In this document: positions 35,991 through 45,480 of the stretch, one piece after another
How positions within the stretch are numbered: position 1 is the first letter of the stretch
Layout: each line of letters opens with the position of its first letter
DNA from: Corticium candelabrum
Lineage: Eukaryota; Porifera; Homoscleromorpha; Homosclerophorida; Plakinidae
Reading direction: 5' to 3'
Assembly (NCBI RefSeq): GCF_963422355.1
Contig: NC_085092.1
Span: forward strand, 2,732,666-2,796,665
DNA length: 64,000 nucleotides
Position numbers and translations under genes: made by a program
Notes under the pieces: model-generated
Told to the model about the DNA's origin: nothing
The model's database searches: none
The model's input: the letters and a program-made list of their open reading frames with translations, nothing else

Positions 35991-37282
35991 TTAACTCGTA
36001 CCGCGGGTTGCTACCCGGGGGTTTATCAATTTGTAATTGCTAACACCGGTAGCGTAAAAGAAAGACTTGGTGAAAGAATGAGAGCAATAACCACACAAAT
36101 AGAACCCGGCCACTTTCTTGATATCTTTGATATAGAAGGCATGATGCTCAAACATTCCGATGGTCATCGTGTCGGAATAGTGGCCGGATTGTCGTGTCAG
36201 GTGCCATGCGTGCTCGGTCGGCTGGTACACGCGAATACCGAACTTGAAATTGTTTTTCGATTTTGTCGAGATTGTCTAGATTGGTCTTGGGTACATCGAG
36301 GCTCTTCTCACTGTAGAAGGATGTGGCGAGCTCTCTGGCTTTGGAGGTGCTGAGATCTGCTCGCACCCCTTGGTGTAGAGCAAGACAGCGAAACAGACAT
36401 AGGTTGGCATTCCACGTGTCCAGAGCAACGAGGCCCTTCTTCTGGCGCAGCCATTTGGGTAGGGATACCGTACCGAGTAGGGCTACCGTACCGAGTAGGG
36501 CTGTCGTGTCTGGACGATGGACATTTGGACTTGGATAAATCGTACAAACACCCACTTGCTGTTGGGACGATTTATGTTGTCTGTAATGAATCGGTCTTCT
36601 TCTTGTGTGGCTATTAAGTCGCGGGCTTGTTGGAGCCGATTCATTCTCTTGCTGCTGGATGGGTTTTGCTCAACAATATCACTCTACCATCTTCGATATT
36701 TCGAAATTCGATAGGTGTAGGAGTGGTTGGGGTAGAATGCCGTCTGAGCGTGGGGTTTCAGCTTCTCCATCATTCGCTCAGTTAGACTACCATCTACACC
36801 TCGAAGAAATTAGGAGGTCACTGTTCTATGCCCTTTGGTCACTCGTTCTGGTTGACCTTCCAGCTCGTTCAAAAAGTAGGCACCTTTCTTGCGATGTGTG
36901 ATGCTAGGGGTATGTGTCCCTTTTTGGGAGACTTTTATGCCAGCTAAGTGGTATCGTGGATTTGCATATCTTGACTCACCTTTTTGGCTCGCAATGAGGC
37001 ATAGGCCTCTTCGCGATTTTTTTTGCAATTCACCTTTCGCCTGCGCAGGATCATCGACAACTCCGCGCTGTGCCAAATGTGGGCCATTTTGCCAGGCGCG
37101 TTGAATTCGTTGTTCCATCTCCAAGTCTCTAGCGTTGGAGATGAGTTGCACGAGTTGTGCTCAGCGCAGGCGAGAGAGTCTCTCGAACCCGATGTCTTTG
37201 GCCTGCTTTCGCAGATTTTCATCTTTGTTAAAACAACGGGTTTAGTAGATGACCCTCCGATCGCATTGAGTTGCTGAGACAT
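35991..37282 (-). pseudogene. N-terminal part of the Polinton B-family DNA polymerase
   Basis: Starts at the ATG at 37282 and shifts frame near 37150 into a segment with LSRLRRAQLVQLISNAR, a small helical motif common near the start of these polymerases. Further on come KWVFVRFIQV, LPKWLRQKKGLVALDTW, NLCLFRCLALHQGVRAD (about 36350-36440), then GMFEHHAFYIKDIKKVAGFYLCGYC (about 36085-36160). This is the pre-exonuclease part of Polinton protein-primed polymerases. A 21-nt tandem duplication lies at about 36463-36505. The exonuclease and palm motifs are absent: the sequence ends near 35991. At least three frame changes make it a pseudogene. Confidence 0.75.
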
Positions 37283-37316
37283 AATCAGAGAAATCTGTGC
37301 TTATACAATAGAGTAG

Positions 37317-37340
37317 ATTATTTGTCTAACAGGGCATAAT
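37317..37340 (-). promoter_or_regulatory. Recurrent Polinton motif upstream of the polymerase gene
   Basis: The + strand reads ATTATTTGTCTAACAGGGCA, the inverse of a motif variant, 35 nt before the polymerase ATG (37282) in the gene's direction. The flanking words (GTGCTTATACA...) recur at 40890-40930. Confidence 0.45.
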
Positions 37341-37409
37341 TTCTTAGCGCTCCAATAGACAACGCACGCAAGTCTGTTGCTATATACTAGATATGCTAAT
37401 TCTCTAATA

Positions 37410-39673
37410 CACAGGGAATCCGACAGAAAACCATAGTGGTTTTTTTTGGATTTTTGGGGTTTCTTCTAGGGTTACTGATACAATTGCCTGGTGGGGTTTT
37501 CAAAACCCCTTCTAAAACTCCACAAAACCCCTTTCAAGGTTTTGAAGGGTTTATGTTACCACTGGTGGTTTAAAAATAGTATATTGATATAATTTTGTAT
37601 GGAAATGTCCTTAATTCGATTAATTAAATAGGATAGATATAAAATTGGATCAAATCAAGTCCCGCCTTAAATTAAATTGGCAGAGTGTACCTATTAATAG
37701 CATGTGGTCTATTAATAAAATAAAATAGATATTAAATAATTATTTAAATCCCGCCTTTGCCATAGCACGCGTTTTCAAGGTAGCATGTGTCACGAGTGTA
37801 TACATGTACTTGAATCGTTCAGTTATTACTATTCAGCTACTAGACCACAGCACGGTACACTGCAGGCTTAGCTAGGTGATTAAAAAATATCTACAAAAGT
37901 AATGTCCTCGTGGCGATCGAAGGATACGCGGTTTGCTAGTCTGCTTTTTCACTTGGTTTCTGATGATTCTCTTGCCCAGGTGATGAATCTCTAGCAGCAG
38001 CTGCGGTTTCTTCCAGTTGAACCGTCATGCGCGACCTTTGGTTGAGCACTCAGGAGATTTTATCGTTTTTTAATAGAAAGCAGTTGTTGTAGCTGCAGTA
38101 ACGCAGACAAGAAGAGACAAGAGGTACCTGTATTTGTATTATCGAATCTTCTCGAAAAGCCTCAATCTCAGCCCCATTCATATTTGTAACAGGAAGAAAC
38201 TGTCGACATCTTTTGAGGTGGGGTAGGCCTCTTCATCCATGTTTTCACCTACGTACAATACCAACAGGAAATGTGAAGAATCTGAAGTTGTTAGCGACAA
38301 TCAAAGTACCTAGACGTTTCTGACAACTAGACCACGTTCAACCAAGACCGTACAACAGCGTAATTTCGTAGATGAAATCTAGCTAGAGCAAGACCATTGT
38401 AGGTGACCATGCAGCAGCTACTGGAGCGTTGGCGTGACAAAGTATACCTTTTGGATTAGGGACACGTCTTTGCTTGTCGCTGCACTGTGCTGTTGCAGGT
38501 GAAGGCATAGGATGCGTAATCCTCTTGCAGCCGCCGACGCTAGATGACCGCCAAAACAGATCGACCGTTGAACTTGAACTGCCGGTTGAGTCCAAGTGCC
38601 CGCGTATTTGCTATTTGAACAGTGCGTGATGGTGATTGGCTACAGGCAAGGCTCCCGTTCAGGTGCGATTTCCAAGCTTGATGCCGATTAGTTCATTTCG
38701 ATCCTCCTCGATTCTACTACTGATGTTGCAATACCGGTCACATCTTGTCAGTCTCCGGGTGGGAGCTGTTTATTCTCTAAATAATTGTAATTGTTAGTCT
38801 ACTTCCCGCTAAAGTATGAAAGTAAACAATAGCACTCTGTTTGGTAGGCGTGATCTTGGACCACGAGTGCACCCAGGGTGGTAAATTGACATGATTAATT
38901 AACAAAACATTCCAAAAATTTTTGTCTTCAGTTCTAAGAGGTTAGAGATAGAAATAGGGAAAGTGCAGCTCTCTCTAGGCTGTAAAACTAATGAGTTCTA
39001 CTGAATAGTTTACAATTTACAAGTATGTAGTGAGGTGCCTCGGAATTCCAGCACCTTGCTCGTGACCACTGTGCGGTTTGATTTCTCTCTCACAATTGTA
39101 GTAAGATCAATAAGCTGTAGCCCAAGTTAATTTGCGAGTTGTTCATGAAGTCAGGGCTGTAAGAAATTTCTTGAGAAACATTCTCGAGATTAGCATCTGT
39201 ATACAACATTGACGAATTGCTAGCTTGCATTAAATTGTTCTGCTGCCATCTTTGGAACGATCTTCACCAAGTCCTAGATCAGTAATTACTGCTGCGACTC
39301 CACAACAATTGTATATACCGGTAACTTGCAATTGGCAATCTTAAATGGTTTGCTAGGCTTATGCAAGGGATCTGGGATGTTTCAGGGTTTTGAAGGGTTA
39401 CGGTGGGTAGTGGACTGCACTACGAACTCGTGCCGTAGTTCAGTTGAGAGCATTCCATCTGCCTGTTTCTCTGTTGTAGACGAGTTTGCAGATGGAGAGG
39501 GTCACGATGTACGCTGCAAAATGCTGACAGTGTTTCTTGCAACCGAAATGTAAGGCAGAAGGCGTGGTTGAAGAGGTGTGGTGTTGCAAGCCTCGTGGTT
39601 TTACGTAGGCACGCCCTAGAAACCCCACAAAACACCTATAAATCTGACAGGGTTTTCTGTCGGATTCCCTGTG
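37410..39673. mobile_element. CACTA/EnSpm-like non-autonomous element (2264 bp)
   Basis: The perfect first 20 bases CACAGGGAATCCGACAGAAA are inverted exactly at the right end (39654-39673), and similarity continues inward (GGGGTTTC, TGTTTTGTGG). ATA flanks both sides (37407-37409 and 39674-39676), the 3-bp duplication expected of CACTA-type elements, whose ends also begin CAC. No transposase is recognisable. The interior is AT-rich at 37560-37860, then mixed. The insertion splits a recurrent Polinton motif. Family assignment is an inference from ends and duplication length. Confidence 0.75.
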
Positions 39674-39724
39674 ATAGGACGCAACTTTCTCTATAGAGCA
39701 CCTCACACGATTATGTGGCTTTAA

Positions 39725-40807
39725 TTAAGGAGCAGGTGGTATCACCTTGACAGCAGATATACTACTAGCTTCCAAATGCGTCCGCACGGAGAGCGACGGT
39801 CGAACCTTGGGCACCCATACGGACAAATCCTCAGTGTTGAATTTACCTGCAGCCGCAGTGCCAGCTCTATGGATACAATTTTCTGGAGAACTTCTGTGTA
39901 TGGTGTAGGTGTGCTTTACTCCCATCATAACTGTGCCGATATCCCGATGGGATCCCAACACGGCATTCAAGGGTAGGATTATGGTGACCGATTTTTGCAC
40001 TTCTTTCGGTAGTGGGAGATAGGAGCCACCGCGGATCGGTTGGTGACGTGCAGTGTGGAGTTGAAACTTTGTGATACCGTTACCGTCCATCTGCTTCCTT
40101 CATTGGTAAAATTTCCAGGATACGTGGGATCCTTTGTCCAACGCATCTGAGATCTCATCAGCTGTAAGGGCTCCATTTTACTTCTGCATGCGGGTTCATT
40201 CCATTGGTCTACGCCTTCTGGAGTCTGTCTGTAAAGACGAACTTCCAGAAGCAGTTGAAATTTTACACCGTTCAGCGATAGTATTTCCTCGACGCGTTTG
40301 AGATGGATTTGTAAACGCGCGCTTGCCAGAAAGAATCGAGGGTCGTGTTGATTCTCTGGCACGTCCATCTGCCAGCCTCGGATGAAATTACCTACAGCGT
40401 AAGGCATCTGCTTCCACTGCAGCGCACGTAGGGAAGTAATCACACTTGGAGCTGAAGTGGGCTTCACATGTGGATTTGGAGTAGGTGTCACACGTGGAGC
40501 TGGAATGGGCTTCACCTGTGGAGTTGGAGTAGGTTTCACACTTGGAGCTCGACTAGGCTTCACACGTAGAGTTAAGGTAAGTTTCACATGTGGAGCTGGA
40601 ATGGGCTTCACACGTGGAGTGGAGGTACGTTTCACTCGTGGAGGTGGAATGGGCTTCACACGTGGAGTGGTAACAACCACTGTTAGAGCTGTCTCCTCTT
40701 TGGAAGGGATTCATTCTTATACGTTTCCAAGGATGTACAATGTCCTTGGTGAAACAAACTTGCCAGGTTTGAAATAACACTATCCATCGCTGTGCTAAAC
40801 GATCCAT
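39725..40807 (-). pseudogene. Polinton leftward gene with VKP repeats and capsid-like C-terminus
   Basis: Begins at the ATG at 40807 in one frame (to about 40690), then a second frame carries ten 8-residue repeats of the form xPxVKPxP (40440-40680). These are followed by FIRGWQMDVPENQHDPRFFLASA and GVKFQLLLEVRLYRQTP, similar to a conserved region upstream of polymerase domains in other Polintons. A third frame from the ATG at 40090 has PIRGGSYLPLPKEVQKS, then a capsid-like stretch (MMGVKHTYTIHRS, FNTEDLSVWVPKVRPSLSV), and stops at 39725. It thus looks like a chimera of two Polinton genes, or a decayed capsid gene with an unusual N-terminus. Two frame changes are needed, so it is probably inactive. 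Confidence 0.55.
40440..40680 (-). repeat. Coding 24-bp tandem repeats (VKP repeats)
   Basis: About ten imperfect 24-bp units; on the + strand they alternate words such as GGAGCTGGAATGGGCTTCAC and GGAGTTGGAGTAGGTTTCAC. They encode xPxVKPxP, a probably unstructured, basic, Pro-rich linker. Confidence 0.85.
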
Positions 40808-40833
40808 CGCTGTGCTATATTTATAGAATAGTT

Positions 40834-40925
40834 ATTTCTCTAATAGGGCGCAATTTCTTGACACTTCAAGAGACTGTTACACAAATGTGCTTATACATAG
40901 GCTATATTATTTGTCTAATAGAGTA
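40834..40925 (-). promoter_or_regulatory. Two tandem recurrent Polinton motifs upstream of the VKP gene
   Basis: ATTTCTCTAATAGGGCGC (40834-40851) and TTTGTCTAATAGAGT (about 40910-40925) are, on the minus strand, two successive copies of the element's motif. The nearer one is 26 nt before the ATG at 40807. A 20-bp direct repeat (AACGATCCATCGCTGTGCT) spans the start codon region at about 40780-40817. Confidence 0.5.
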
Positions 40926-41334
40926 CAACTTGTTAGAGGTCCTGACAGAGAAAATCACACAAACGTGCTTAGCTCGACCGAAAACTTCTATGACCAAGGA
41001 CAGAATGACGCTATCTACGCAGTGCACTGCGTTTATAGTTGACCTGTGCACGTGATGAGCACGTGGGATTTCCCCCAAGTCCCCCACTTCCCCAGATTCT
41101 CCTGAAATTCCCCATGGAACGGATTTTACTGGATCTAACCAGTCTGGACCGGATTACTAAACGTCATAAGCTTTCGGCATTCTTCCAGTATATATTTCCG
41201 TAAACTTCCTGTTTACTTCCGGTAACAAAGTTTGGCTTTCGGTGTATTTCCCATGTACTTCCTGTGTATATCCTGTTATAGCAGATGTGCGCCCTACTAA
41301 ACAAATGACCTCCATAGATATAAACTGTACCAGT

Positions 41335-41560
41335 ACGTGTCTACTAGATACCCTCGAGCACATGCATAGACTAACGGACAGGAGACGGAGCGAAACAGAT
41401 GGGGTAGAATCACAAAAATAGTTATTTGCATTGGTGAGATCCAAGTGAAATACTAGACCACAAAAATAGGCATTTGTATGGGAGAGATCAGAGTGAAATA
41501 CTAGACCACAAAAATTAAGCATTTGTATTGGAGATATCCAAGTGGTCCAAAGAGGACACT
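41335..41560 (-). repeat. Polinton right terminal inverted repeat
   Basis: Inverse of 26040-26270, again with three tandem copies of the roughly 48-bp unit (41401-41545). It ends in GGACACT at 41560. Confidence 0.85.
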
Positions 41561-42514
41561 TTACATACTACTATCATCCATATTATATATATGTATGGAT
41601 GACTTAAAGCTGTTTGCTTTAAAAATTGTGCAAAAGTGACCAGGACTCAATTGATTAATTATAACCCTTAAAATGTTATCTGCAGATATGGAAATAAACT
41701 TTAGAAAAGACTGTGCATAAAAAAAGAGAAAACTACCCTAGAAAAGACTGTGCATAATAAAAAAAGAGAAATACCGTAGTTTCAAGCCCCAGCAGAGATT
41801 CTGTCTCATCTCCTTTCCATGAACTGGACTCGTGCAGTATATGACTCTAGTAGGTATCTTGGCATCTTTAAATCGAATCTTCTGCAAGAAAATGAAATCT
41901 TCTGTAACATCTGCGAAGCCTATACGTAGCAGATAACAATGCATGTATAAATCATAAACGTACAGTACGAAAAACAGAACGTTAATTATAATAATAATAT
42001 AATAATATATATTTCTATAGCATCACCACAGTAATGCAGTAATTAGCTAAATTATAATATTTAATTAACACATATCTAGGCTAGTGGAGATGATTCTAGT
42101 TGTTAGTGGTGACCTACACTACGATATTAAAAAGGCAGACTAGAGCTAAACAACTGCAGTATTAAGTGTTAATGTTGACCTGAAGTGCTAGGGCAGAGGC
42201 GGATTTCCGATTTTCGCGAGTGGTGTCACAAACGTTGATATCTATGTCTTCGATCGCAGCTATACGCATGCGTAAAGTCTTGGCGGACCAGTTTGACTTG
42301 TCAGTCGACACTCTTGAATTTGCCGCGCTATCATACAGTAAAGACCTCTATACCGTAATTCTAAGCAACTGCTTTTATTTGCGACTCGTCGGCGTGTTCC
42401 GCTAACTATTGGTAGGCGAAGTTGTTTCTGCCACTGCAAGTAACAACTAGACGGTTCTCCTTTGTTGCAGTTGGTAGCGAGTTTCACGTGGAATACAACT
42501 TGAGGAGTTTTTCA
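41561..42514. other. No gene seen between the Polinton and the microcephalin-like gene
   Basis: AT-rich DNA with a 20-bp imperfect direct repeat (AGAAAAGACTGTGCATAA at about 41701-41720 and 41743-41760). The 5' flank of the next gene (42210-42514) is less AT-rich and may hold its promoter. Confidence 0.45.
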
Positions 42515-45448
42515 ATGGAAATTGGAGCATGCGCAGAGAACGACGACGAGGTTGTGCTTTGCACTCAGCCAGTCGCAGCACCGTTGAATGGTACGAGTTT
42601 TGTTAGGGTTGAGGTTTTCTCTTTCTGCGTTTCTGCTTCGGATTACAAACCGTTGTGTTGTTCTCCATTTTCAGGACACGTAGTTCAGTGTCATTCTTTA
42701 TTTATTGCTCTAATAATTACACTACTGAATTAACTAGTGTTCAATGTGTTCAGTTTTGTAAATATTTGGAAGGCCAGGCAACTGGGAAGGTTAATTTACA
42801 GTGATCATTTCTGCATGAACACAAATGTTCCTTGGCACTTGCCACATTGTGTTTTGCATGTTAGAAATACCTATTGTTCTTTTGTTAATTAGTAATGATT
42901 GTGTATTCACCTGAAAAGGCGTGTTCTGTGGACTTCTGCTGTTACTGTTCTAATAGAATTGGCACAGTCTTGAAGACCACATAGAGGTTTGTTGTCACAA
43001 GCTAGGCTTATTGTGTCTTCAGAGCACTTTGATGTGTCATGAGTTTCTAGTGACAATTATCTTTTCAAAGACTAGAAGACTTGAAGTTTGTACTGTTATA
43101 ATTTACACTGTATTAAGCTGACGTGATGGCAGACGATCTGTTTAGTACTAAAATCTAAACTTTTCTTCAGGATGGTTCAACTTCATGAATAATAACTGTT
43201 AGATTATATGTTATCACAACTGATAGACATGATTGTGCATTGTTTATTATGGTAGTCAGGCAAGTAATTCTGCATTCATCTCATGTCATATGTAAATGGT
43301 TGGTGGCTGTTTAAGATATTTTGATTTGTCATTTGTAGGAGTTGTAGCACTGGTGGACGTTCGTGGTCAATGTGAAAATCGTTTCCGGGGCATTGCTCGA
43401 GAGGTCGAGAAGCTGGGAGGCAAAGTAGGTGTTTAGGTGTTAATGTCTTAGGAGTTTAGGACCATCTTTGGCTGCTTTATGGGATGTGTAGAGGTAGGTA
43501 GCGACTGTCTTGACAAGAAGGAGGCAGCTATCTACGTTTGTCTTTCTCATACGTTTGGTTGCTATATATTCACGAAATTTGTAAGTGACTTAGTTGAATT
43601 GATTTTGCCTATTTTTACCACTTCCTTGCAAGGGTAAAATTTAAAAAATGGCAACATGTGCACTTTGAAATGCAGTTGCTTTCTTATCAGTCTACGGAAA
43701 CAGCCCACGCGTTATCTTTCAAAACAAGACCCGGATTATATGCATCTCTTTGTGTTACAATGTCCCGTATTTGGGTGCTTGATATGTCAACTACTTTACT
43801 GATAATCTGTGTAGCCACCAGAGGTTTTTCTTCTCCATTGTCGCAACGTGTAGTGAAAAGAAGGTTTGGAGCATAATTTCAACGATAGGTAGGATGCAAC
43901 AGAGGACGAGTTCTTGTAGGAGAGGGACGGAAGTGGACGCGCTTTGATGCTGTCACCGCCATGGCGCCTCACTTCGTGAATTTCGTCCCAGGAAACAAGA
44001 TGACCAGCTACCCTGTTTCGATCAGCATAGGATGCAGTGTATCTTAGTCGATTGCTAACAGCAGTTTGCGTTGGTCTCGTGATTTCTATTGCACAGGAGC
44101 GGAAGATGAAACGGGCGGAAATGGCTGATCTTGAAATGCACAGTGTGCTGTAAGTACATTCACTACGAAGTACGGGCACTTTTGTATGAATCTTCAGGCC
44201 TTCAGGTGTGCATTGATTGTTTTGGAGGCGATTTATTGTCGTCTAGGGTACAGGCAAGACGATTTAGGTCTAGATGGTTTTGCGCCTTGCTGGTCGGGAG
44301 CCAACTTTTGAACTTCCTGTGCAATTAGCTCCACCGCTAGAAGGCAATTTGTTTCCCTCATGCTATTGCATTGATGTTTTTCTTTACACTTTGCAAGAGC
44401 AGCACCAAATCGTTGCTTGTGAGGGTGTCTATCGGTTGCATGAAATACGAGTTTTGTTGACTCAGGTCAGGTCTTGTGACAAACAGTAGGCGGGGCTGAT
44501 GGTAGTAGGCGGGACTTAGGCTTTTGATCTTTGCCTGATGCTTACCCGTACTCCTTGTTCCGCATATTTCAGTCAGCAATAGTTGTACAAGCACTCTGAC
44601 AAGTTGTACAACGTTGTACGAGCACATTTACTCTATCGTACCTGTAGCTGAACGTAGTTACGTCGGGAAGAGAACGTTGAACACCTAAAGGGGTCCTTGT
44701 CGTGAAATCTTGCCATAGCAATGCAAGTAACCCAGCGTGAGCATTCACGTTCGATAACAGCTATAAAGTCGAGACAACTGATCATTTTCGCTGATGTTTT
44801 GCTCTTTGGGATTATCCGGGTACTTTTGAAAGATAGACTACGGGTTGTTCCGTGCACTGTATTGGAAGAGCACTGATCGAGATTGGGTAGTCCAAGTACT
44901 TTGGGAGGTGTACTTCCCACCCAATCCAGCTGTGGGTTAACTCTAACAAGTCACTTGTACATTGCTATTACTAATTACACTTGTCACAAGGATGAGCCCC
45001 ACCCTGTTGTCATGAGATGCCGTATAAGATGAAATATTGGCGGAGAATTTATTTTGGCAGACTGGTGGATTTTTCAGCGAGCGCGAATATAAAATCCGTC
45101 ATTAATTTGGCCACCAGGATATGTTGACGTCATCACACACGTGGATCAGGCATGGGGCGCTACACGTGGATGAGACCACGAGATGGCAACCCCTGCTTGC
45201 TGTCTGTTGTGCCTACCTTGTCTAGCAGAGAGGTTAAACATGAGAATGAGGCTGTGATACTGAAGCTATTGATGAAGCAAGAGGAGTCGTGTGGGATACA
45301 TTGTTTGCACTGACACAGCAATTCTTCATTAATACAGTAGTTGGAGACCAGTAATTAGTTTGGGAAATGTGATGGCTACGAACGCAGCTGTCACTCGCAA
45401 ACTCCTCCATTATGCGGACACTTAATTAGCTAGTTGGTGGGGAATATT

Positions 45449-45480
<32 letters not shown>

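Larger units (their letters stand above)
26040..41560. mobile_element. Polinton/Maverick DNA transposon, degenerate (15.5 kb)
   Basis: Bounded by inverted repeats of about 225 bp, with ends AGTGCCGGTTCTGGACCAC on the left and the inverse of AGTGTCCTCTTTGGACCAC on the right. Polinton termini begin AG, as here. Content is diagnostic: retroviral-type integrase with chromodomain, adenain-like cysteine protease, double-jelly-roll capsid, hydrophobic structural proteins and B-family polymerase N-terminus. A LINE and a CACTA-like element account for about 6.6 kb. The polymerase catalytic region and packaging ATPase are missing, and most genes are frameshifted. No clear 6-bp target duplication was found, so the ends may be rearranged. 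Confidence 0.9.

Noticed and set aside
40457..40777. 106-residue plus-strand ORF with GMGFT repeats
   Set aside because: It is the antisense reading of the VKP repeats, which match a Polinton domain downstream on the minus strand.
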